Positions 4,450-9,568 of a stretch of DNA of 9,568 bases are shown here, one piece after another. Both the position numbers and the translations under genes were made by a program. The stretch's first letter is position 1. Each line of letters opens with the position of its first letter. Source of the stretch: Bacteriovoracaceae bacterium UBA4573 (GTDB taxonomy: Bacteria; Bdellovibrionota; UBA1018; UBA923). Where the stretch lies: NCBI GenBank assembly GCA_002387735.1, contig DGKJ01000107.1, positions 6,185 through 15,752 on the forward strand, written 5' to 3'. The notes below the pieces were generated by a model. That model saw only the letters and a program-made list of their open reading frames with translations. It was not told the origin of the DNA and made no database searches.

Positions 4450-7337
4450 TCGTCCCAAGAAATCTAAGACTGTCGTTATTCGCCTTTACGTGGTTGTTAC
4501 TTACCCCTAGCAAAGCGAGTGGTTTTCTTGGCGAGCTTTTGCACTTGCCCCCAAACGCAAGTTATCAACAACTTCAAAACGAAAGATTTTCGGTCGTTTA
4601 TCCGAAAGAATATGAAGAAGAAGCCAAGCGAACTATAGTTTTACTTGAAGAAGCCCATCAGAAATTAGCAGAACGCTTTCGTTACAATCGCAGCGACCAG
4701 GTTACCGTTTTATTGGCAGACACAGAAGATCGCGCCAATGGCGTGGCGAGTGCCATCGGACTTCAAGGGTTAGTGCTTTACCTCAAAGCGCCCGAACCCT
4801 ACAGCCCGGTGGGCGAATACGACGATTGGCTACGAATGCTAGTGTTTCATGAATACACTCACTATTTGACGCTCGTGCAAACTCGCGGTTTATTTTCGTT
4901 TCTTCGAGTGTTTCTTGGTCATGCGCTTCTTCCGAATCACGCTTGGCCCTCTTGGTTGTCCGAGGGACTCGCCGTGTGGGTAGAGTCGAACTACACGAGG
5001 CAGGGGCGCGGACACGGCACTTACTTTAATACCATCACTCGCGACGCACTTGCCCGAGGTGATATCGACAGCGACGATTTTTTAGGTTTTGATTTAATAT
5101 CGGCAAACCCGCGCCCTGAGTTTCCTTTTGGAGATAGCGCGTATTACGCTGGCTACGGAATCGTCGACGAACTCGTAAAGCGCAATGGCCCCGAGGCCCT
5201 TGGTACTCTTGTCGAGGAAGGTTCCGCTCGCATCCCCTATTTTTTAAACGGAACGCTAGAAAACGTAGTAGAAAAACATGTCGGAACCGTGGCGATTAAC
5301 GAATGGCGCGGTCTTTGGAACGCCTGGACTTCACGAGAACGAGATCGGCTTGGTTCGGAATTGGAGTGGCTCAAACAACGACCCTCTTCCGAACTCGTAA
5401 CTCGCACACATTCAACTGAAGGAGATTCCGCCATAGGGGCTCGTCTGTCTCCTAATGCCGAGCTGCTGGCTTACTCCGTGCAATCGGGCCACCACGACTA
5501 TCAGCTAAAACTTAAAAATCTTCGCTCTGGAAAAGTGCTTCTTGTTCTTGAAGGGCTTTCGACTCCAGGTGTCGCATTTTCTGAAGACAGCAGTAAATTA
5601 TATTACTCTCGGTTGGAATATGTCGGAGAACATCGCGTACATGCCGATCTTTACGAATTCGAAATAGCGCGCGCTAAACACAAGCGCTTAACCCACGGAT
5701 TTCGGGCTAAAGACCCCGATCTTTGTGGCGACAAATTGGTTTACGCTACCCAAAAAGGTCGATTCTCTAGGTTAGAAACATTCGACCTTTATAGCAGAGA
5801 GCACAAAATCGTATATGCTGCGCCGGCATACACCCACGTTTCTAATCCACGTTGCGACGACAGCGGCGAATTCGTATATTTTTCCCAGAGGGCACCTGGA
5901 AAACTCGATCTTATTAGAGGCCTAAACTTAAAGGCCAACACTCTACTTCCATTCAGCATCGGTGATGGCAACGAGTGGGGCGCTATTTTTCCGGAACCTT
6001 CGAGCGACGGAATATATTTCACTCGAGTTCGAGATGGGTTTTATGAATTCGCGCGCAAAAAGCCCCAACAGGAACCCGAAACAATCGCACGTTCAAAGCA
6101 CGGCTATTGGCTCCCAAGTGTTGAAAAAGGCACAGTCGCATTGACTCTTGTAACCTCACGGGGATTACGGGCCGCGACTGTTGAAACTAAAAAAATTATC
6201 GCACCGGCCCAGCTTGTCCCTGCCGTGAGCGCCGTCTGGAAACCCGCAAGTCCGTTGAACGCTGCAACCAATCCCCCTGTCCAAAACACCACTATTGGGA
6301 ACTACCATCTATTTTCCTCGTTGAGCCCAAGAATTTGGAGCCCTGTTGGTGAATTCTCCTCTAGCTACTGGACCGCCGGTGTTAGTTTGTTAGGTTGGGA
6401 TGACCTCGATCAACTGAGATATTCCTTGACCCCTTGGTATGATTCTTTTTCAAAAAAACCCATGGGGAACGCCTCTACTCGCCACAGAATCGGTACGTTT
6501 TATCTTGGCCTTTCTGCCGAGCGCGAAGTGACTGATCGATTTTCATTTGCCAGTGGGCTCGAATTTTATTCAATCGATACCACGTTCGGTGCATCTTTAA
6601 TGCGACCTTGGACCTGGATTGAATGGCAGTTCACTCCCACCGTAGTTTTTGAGCGCAATCAGGCTTCGTTCGGCGGTAGTTTTCTTCACCGCACGTTTGA
6701 ACCAGATTATCGGGCCGGTTTAGATCTTCGTTTATCAAGTATCGAGTCTTTTGATTTTTCGATTGGCCCCGACGAAGGCTTCGGAGCAGTCTTGTCCGGC
6801 CGTAAATTTTGGAGTTCTGGAGACCAACCTCTGAAAACTTACGCGCAAATGCGAAAAATTTTTTCACTCTGGTCTCAACATACGGTCTTAGACACTCAGA
6901 TTTTTGGCGCCATCGCCCACGAAGCATCCTACGACATTCCTGACTCTATTATAGAGGTTGGAGGCAGCGGCGATTCTTCACGCTTAGATCTACCTCTGCG
7001 TGGCTATCCTTCCAATGCATTGCTGGGAAATCGAGCCGCGGCCGTGCAGTTCGAGCTGCGCATTCCAATTTCACAGGTTTTTCGGGGTACCGACACTTTT
7101 CCAATGTTCAATCGTAACTTCGGAGCCTTCGTGTTTTATGATGCTGCTAAAGTTCGCGAAACCGATGACGAGTGGCGCGGTTATTCTGCGGGAGCCGGCG
7201 GAGGTCTGGTGTTTAACCTCACGGCTTTTTACCACGTGCCATTTAACCTTAAATTTCAGTATGCCCGCGGTCTTCACCGAGCACATCGTGGAGAGAGCGC
7301 ATTCAATATCCTAATCGGTGGCGGCTTGCCGTTTTAG
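4446..7337 (+). CDS. HExxH metalloprotease - PD40 propeller - Omp85-type barrel protein
   Basis: A 963-residue envelope protein with three parts. After a signal peptide (about residues 1-24, likely cut near Ser-Lys-Ala24), residues 45-300 form a gluzincin-like metalloprotease: HEYTH at 135-139, with Glu136 as catalytic base, and WLSEGLAVWVE at 170-180, where Glu173 is the probable third zinc ligand (peptidase-MA style). Residues about 320-600 show repeated 'a.lSpna..layS', 'v.FSeDsskLYYSR', 'DDSGEFVYFS' and 'SSDGIYFTRV' units typical of TolB/PD40 beta-propellers; Cys427 and Cys470 may pair. Residues about 620-963 have alternating amphipathic strands, an LRGYP motif (851-855) like the RGY/RGF loop-6 signature of Omp85 proteins, ELRIPI shortly after, and a C-terminal Phe, as expected for BAM-inserted barrels. 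No POTRA domain is recognisable. It is coupled to ygfZ by GTGA. The domain calls are well supported; substrate and protease orientation are unknown. Confidence 0.85.
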   Translation: MIVPRNLRLSLFAFTWLLLTPSKASGFLGELLHLPPNASYQQLQNERFSVVYPKEYEEEAKRTIVLLEEAHQKLAERFRYNRSDQVTVLLADTEDRANGVASAIGLQGLVLYLKAPEPYSPVGEYDDWLRMLVFHEYTHYLTLVQTRGLFSFLRVFLGHALLPNHAWPSWLSEGLAVWVESNYTRQGRGHGTYFNTITRDALARGDIDSDDFLGFDLISANPRPEFPFGDSAYYAGYGIVDELVKRNGPEALGTLVEEGSARIPYFLNGTLENVVEKHVGTVAINEWRGLWNAWTSRERDRLGSELEWLKQRPSSELVTRTHSTEGDSAIGARLSPNAELLAYSVQSGHHDYQLKLKNLRSGKVLLVLEGLSTPGVAFSEDSSKLYYSRLEYVGEHRVHADLYEFEIARAKHKRLTHGFRAKDPDLCGDKLVYATQKGRFSRLETFDLYSREHKIVYAAPAYTHVSNPRCDDSGEFVYFSQRAPGKLDLIRGLNLKANTLLPFSIGDGNEWGAIFPEPSSDGIYFTRVRDGFYEFARKKPQQEPETIARSKHGYWLPSVEKGTVALTLVTSRGLRAATVETKKIIAPAQLVPAVSAVWKPASPLNAATNPPVQNTTIGNYHLFSSLSPRIWSPVGEFSSSYWTAGVSLLGWDDLDQLRYSLTPWYDSFSKKPMGNASTRHRIGTFYLGLSAEREVTDRFSFASGLEFYSIDTTFGASLMRPWTWIEWQFTPTVVFERNQASFGGSFLHRTFEPDYRAGLDLRLSSIESFDFSIGPDEGFGAVLSGRKFWSSGDQPLKTYAQMRKIFSLWSQHTVLDTQIFGAIAHEASYDIPDSIIEVGGSGDSSRLDLPLRGYPSNALLGNRAAAVQFELRIPISQVFRGTDTFPMFNRNFGAFVFYDAAKVRETDDEWRGYSAGAGGGLVFNLTAFYHVPFNLKFQYARGLHRAHRGESAFNILIGGGLPF

Positions 7338-7369
7338 TCCGGCAGGCAAAAATGAAACTCAAACGGCAA
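7326..7369. repeat. Inverted repeat spanning the end of the protease-barrel gene
   Basis: TTGCCGTTT at 7326-7334 is the exact reverse complement of AAACGGCAA at 7361-7369, giving a 9-bp stem with a 26-base loop that contains the TAG stop. No T-run follows, so it is not a classical intrinsic terminator; it could be an RNA processing or stability element, a protein site, or chance. The rest of the 78-base spacer (7338-7415) holds a small GCCG-CTCG-CGGC hairpin just before the FecR gene and no clear promoter. Confidence 0.35.
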
Positions 7370-7415
7370 AATCTGCCCGTGCCGCTCGCGGCCGGTTTAC
7401 GCTATCTTTAAATAG

Positions 7416-8525
7416 ATGGGCCGAAGTTTTTTAACACTAAATATTTTGTTGTTTATCATCAGCAGTTCTTCTCTGGCCAATTCCGGCCGCAAACCAGCGT
7501 CGGAATCGCCCTCCGCAAAAGCCCCGTTCACCGGAGTAGTAGTGTTGACCGATGGAACGGTATATTCTCAAAGAGGTTCGGTTCACTACACTCGCCCGAA
7601 TTTAGGACGCAAAATTAAAGTCAATGATTTTGGCCAATACCAAGACGCTCCCGCCATGCCGGTATTTGTGAAATTCGCTACCGATTCCCAACGTTACTTA
7701 AAACCAAACGGACTTGTCTTTCCGGGCGACGTGCTTTTGACAGCTGGCGAAGGGTTCACCAAAATATTGTTTCGCGACAATTCGCTCGTCGACATGGGCC
7801 CCGGCGCCGCTCTGGAAATAGCGAAATTCGATGTTGATCAGGACCTCAGTAAAAAACGCGACGTTGAATTGCGAATCGCCTATGGAAAATTTCGGGTTAT
7901 TGTGGCCGATCCACTCCGCGATGGCCAAACCTTTAAGGTTTACACTCCCAACACCATGATGAATGTGCGTGGTACTGAATTTATCGTAAACGTATTCACC
8001 GACAAAGAAGGTCTCTCGCAAACTGACGTTGTTTGTCTGCACGGTCAGGTTTCAGTTGATCTGGCAAAGCCTACCACCAAGGGCCTAGTCTACCACCAGA
8101 CTGCCGTGGTGAATCCAGGCGTTAGGTTCCGGACCGAGGGGCACAATGGGCTCACACGAGAAGTCATGAGTAAAGCACTCAATCCGGCGCAGCTCCGCGA
8201 AGCAGTAAAGTCCACGAGCCCACTGGTCAACGCCCTTGCCACTTATGCTGCCGTGCTCCCGCGAGCGCTCGACGTACCAGGAACCGGAGTCTCGAACATC
8301 GCGCAAGCCCGGAGGTATCCGGACTTTAAAGCGTTAGCAAATAAACCAACCGGAGAGGAACTTTTGCAACCATCGCGACGAATCGCGAGTTTGAAAAACT
8401 TTGATACTCCCGAAAAAGATTTTGATGTTTCTCCGATTGCACCTGGTCTACAACGCCACGGGCGACTGAGTCGTTATACTGGTATTAGTCCACTCGACCT
8501 TGCGCCGAACGATTCGGTTCGCTAA
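7416..8525 (+). CDS. Secreted FecR-domain protein
   Basis: A 369-residue exported protein. Residues 1-21 or so are a Sec signal peptide (Arg3, hydrophobic core, serine-rich region, likely cut after Ser-Leu-Ala21). Residues about 100-235 form a FecR domain: PGDVLLTAGEGFTKILFRD, then VDMGPGAALEI, GKFRVIV (157-163), and the hallmark TPNTMMNVRGTEFIV (177-191), followed by HGQVSV (209-214). In classical FecR this fold senses a ligand-bound outer-membrane receptor and controls a sigma factor. Here there is no anti-sigma N-terminus, no transmembrane helix after the signal and no sigma gene nearby, so it is more likely a free periplasmic or surface protein. The C-terminal 130 residues are low in predicted structure, basic and proline-rich. 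An in-frame TAG stands immediately before ATG 7416, so no longer start exists; no Shine-Dalgarno is visible. The dehydratase-type gene follows after nine bases. Confidence 0.83.
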   Translation: MGRSFLTLNILLFIISSSSLANSGRKPASESPSAKAPFTGVVVLTDGTVYSQRGSVHYTRPNLGRKIKVNDFGQYQDAPAMPVFVKFATDSQRYLKPNGLVFPGDVLLTAGEGFTKILFRDNSLVDMGPGAALEIAKFDVDQDLSKKRDVELRIAYGKFRVIVADPLRDGQTFKVYTPNTMMNVRGTEFIVNVFTDKEGLSQTDVVCLHGQVSVDLAKPTTKGLVYHQTAVVNPGVRFRTEGHNGLTREVMSKALNPAQLREAVKSTSPLVNALATYAAVLPRALDVPGTGVSNIAQARRYPDFKALANKPTGEELLQPSRRIASLKNFDTPEKDFDVSPIAPGLQRHGRLSRYTGISPLDLAPNDSVR

Positions 8526-8534
8526 AACTAACTC

Positions 8535-9479
8535 ATGCAAAAAACAGTCTTATTGACCGAGGCCAAAGCCGCCCGTGAACGCATAGCACCGTTCGTCACC
8601 TCTACGGCCTTGCAGCTTTCGGAACCCTTGAGTTCGAGAACCGGAAAAAACATTTGGTTAAAACTCGAGAACCAGCAACTTACCGGCTCCTTCAAAATAC
8701 GTCCGGCCCTTAATGGTATTCTCTGTCATTTAGCCCAAGCCAGAAACCAGGGCGTCATTACCACGTCGTCGGGAAACTATGCTCAAGCCGTAGCCTACGC
8801 AGCTAAACTGCTCGGGGTGCACGCCACCATCGTCATGACCCCTTCGACTGCCACAATAAAAATTGAAAAAACCAAAGCCCATGGCGCACGCGTGGTATTT
8901 TGTGAAGATCACTTCGAAAGTCGTTTTGAAACGCTCGAAAGAATCCAAAAACAAGAAGGACAATTGGTTTTACACGGATTTGATTCCAGCGAGACAATTG
9001 CCGGGAATGGAACCATTGCACTAGAGTTGGTAGATCAGCTAAAAGTTCCCTTTTCTCTGTTCAGCCCCGCCAGTGGCGGTGGTCTGGTTTCCGGGATTGC
9101 GGGAACTTTGAAGGCTTTAGATCCCGTCTACGAAATTTTTGGAGCCCAACCAGAAGTGGGAGGTGCCATCGTACGTTCCTTGGCACGCGGCTCCCCAGTA
9201 AACGTAGGTCCTTTCAAGACAATCGCCGACGCACTTGTAGCTTCGGTTCCGGGAGCGCGCACCTTCCCAATTATTCAGGCTCACTGTGCCAACTTTTTTG
9301 GTGTGACCGAGGAATCCATCACTCACTGTTTTGAAAATTTGTTAAGCGCCGGCGAAATCGGTCCGCTCGAACCAGGCGGCGCAGTGAGCGTAGCGGCCAT
9401 GCTTGAACATTTTAACAGCTGTCTTCACCGCGACATTGTCTGCGTGATTAGCGGTGGCAATTTTACCCGCTCTTTATAG
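8535..9479 (+). CDS. PLP-dependent threonine/serine dehydratase or serine racemase-type enzyme
   Basis: A 314-residue fold-type II PLP enzyme. The Schiff-base lysine is Lys54 in TGSFKIRPA, the substrate/cofactor loop is SSGNYAQA (79-86), the phosphate-binding glycine loop is SGGGLVSG (180-187), and SGGNF (306-310) closes the active site near the pyridine ring. TIADALVASVPG (229-240) matches the TIADG(L/I)AV segment of threonine dehydratases and serine racemases. Such enzymes deaminate threonine or serine to 2-oxobutyrate or pyruvate plus ammonia, or racemise serine, in the cytosol. The length fits catabolic TdcB or serine racemase and rules out long biosynthetic IlvA, since no ACT-like regulatory domain follows. 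The usual GNHxQ histidine is Tyr82, which may alter substrate choice. No Shine-Dalgarno is seen before ATG 8535; with only nine bases after the FecR stop, re-initiation is plausible. The end overlaps the convergent barrel gene by six bases. Confidence 0.88.
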   Translation: MQKTVLLTEAKAARERIAPFVTSTALQLSEPLSSRTGKNIWLKLENQQLTGSFKIRPALNGILCHLAQARNQGVITTSSGNYAQAVAYAAKLLGVHATIVMTPSTATIKIEKTKAHGARVVFCEDHFESRFETLERIQKQEGQLVLHGFDSSETIAGNGTIALELVDQLKVPFSLFSPASGGGLVSGIAGTLKALDPVYEIFGAQPEVGGAIVRSLARGSPVNVGPFKTIADALVASVPGARTFPIIQAHCANFFGVTEESITHCFENLLSAGEIGPLEPGGAVSVAAMLEHFNSCLHRDIVCVISGGNFTRSL

Positions 9480-9568
9480 GCGGTAAGTCATTCCGACTGT
9501 CACCGCAGCACGATTGTAGTCAAGACCAGCGGCATTCGAATCATTTTGCCGAACGCTAACGTCAATAA
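9474..9568 (-). CDS. Probable outer-membrane beta-barrel protein, last 30 residues
   Basis: Reading leftward from the right edge, one frame is open for 30 codons and stops at TAA (9476-9474). It ends DYNRAAVTVGMTYRL, an alternating polar/hydrophobic strand with an aromatic residue near the terminus and a hydrophobic last residue, the usual beta-signal recognised by the BAM machinery. The body of the gene lies outside the window, so the family cannot be named. It converges on the dehydratase-type gene and overlaps its stop by six bases. A chance open frame of this length is possible, but the strand pattern and the tail-to-tail position make a real gene end likely. Confidence 0.6.
   Translation of the reverse strand, partial: IDVSVRQNDSNAAGLDYNRAAVTVGMTYRL

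Noticed and set aside
6631..6927. 98-codon open frame on the - strand within the barrel-coding region
   Set aside because: It is fully inside the barrel part of the 963-residue protein and its translation is strongly basic and Arg-rich, as expected for an antisense shadow.
7338..7415. Intrinsic terminator between the protease-barrel and FecR genes
   Set aside because: Small GC hairpins are present but none is followed by a T-run, so I cannot support a terminator call.
1..9568. CRISPR array, tRNA/rRNA, insertion sequence, attachment site or phage genes
   Set aside because: No regularly spaced direct repeats, no cloverleaf-like sequence, and no transposase or integrase frame were seen; coding genes fill nearly the whole window.

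Overview
The window is a gene-dense stretch of a Gram-negative bacterial chromosome. It has seven complete protein genes plus one truncated gene at each edge, almost no intergenic space, and no RNA gene, mobile element or CRISPR array that I can see. Outer-membrane barrels, Sec signal peptides and a FecR-domain protein point to a diderm. The mix (surface protease-barrel, YgfZ, stand-alone E2-like acyltransferase, exonuclease with a WYL-like tail) and the roughly balanced base composition would suit the Bdellovibrionota or a related deltaproteobacterial lineage, but that placement is inference from gene content only.

Layout. (1) 2-355 (+): C-terminal part of a metallopeptidase-like gene. It meets the next gene tail to tail, the two stop codons sharing a CTAG palindrome. 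(2) 3460 down to 352 (-): a compact four-gene operon in the order creatininase-family amidohydrolase, DEDDh exonuclease with a WYL-like C-terminal domain, secreted eight-cysteine protein, stand-alone 2-oxoacid-dehydrogenase-type acyltransferase. The junctions are ATGA, TTGA and a 9-base gap. (3) 3461-3528: a short divergent control region. (4) 3529 up to 7337 (+): ygfZ overlapping by GTGA with a 963-residue protein that joins an HExxH metalloprotease domain, a TolB/PD40-type propeller and an Omp85-type outer-membrane barrel. (5) 7338-7415: short spacer with an inverted repeat. (6) 7416-9479 (+): a secreted FecR-domain protein and, 9 bases downstream, a PLP-dependent threonine/serine dehydratase-type enzyme. 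(7) 9474-9568 (-): the last 30 residues of what looks like another outer-membrane barrel.

How they work together. The left operon mixes cytosolic metabolism, nucleic-acid processing and a secreted protein, so its cohesion rests on translational coupling rather than an obvious pathway. The right half is weighted to the cell envelope: protease-propeller-barrel, FecR-domain protein and a terminal barrel. The item most worth following is the protease-propeller-Omp85 fusion, followed by the exonuclease-WYL fusion.
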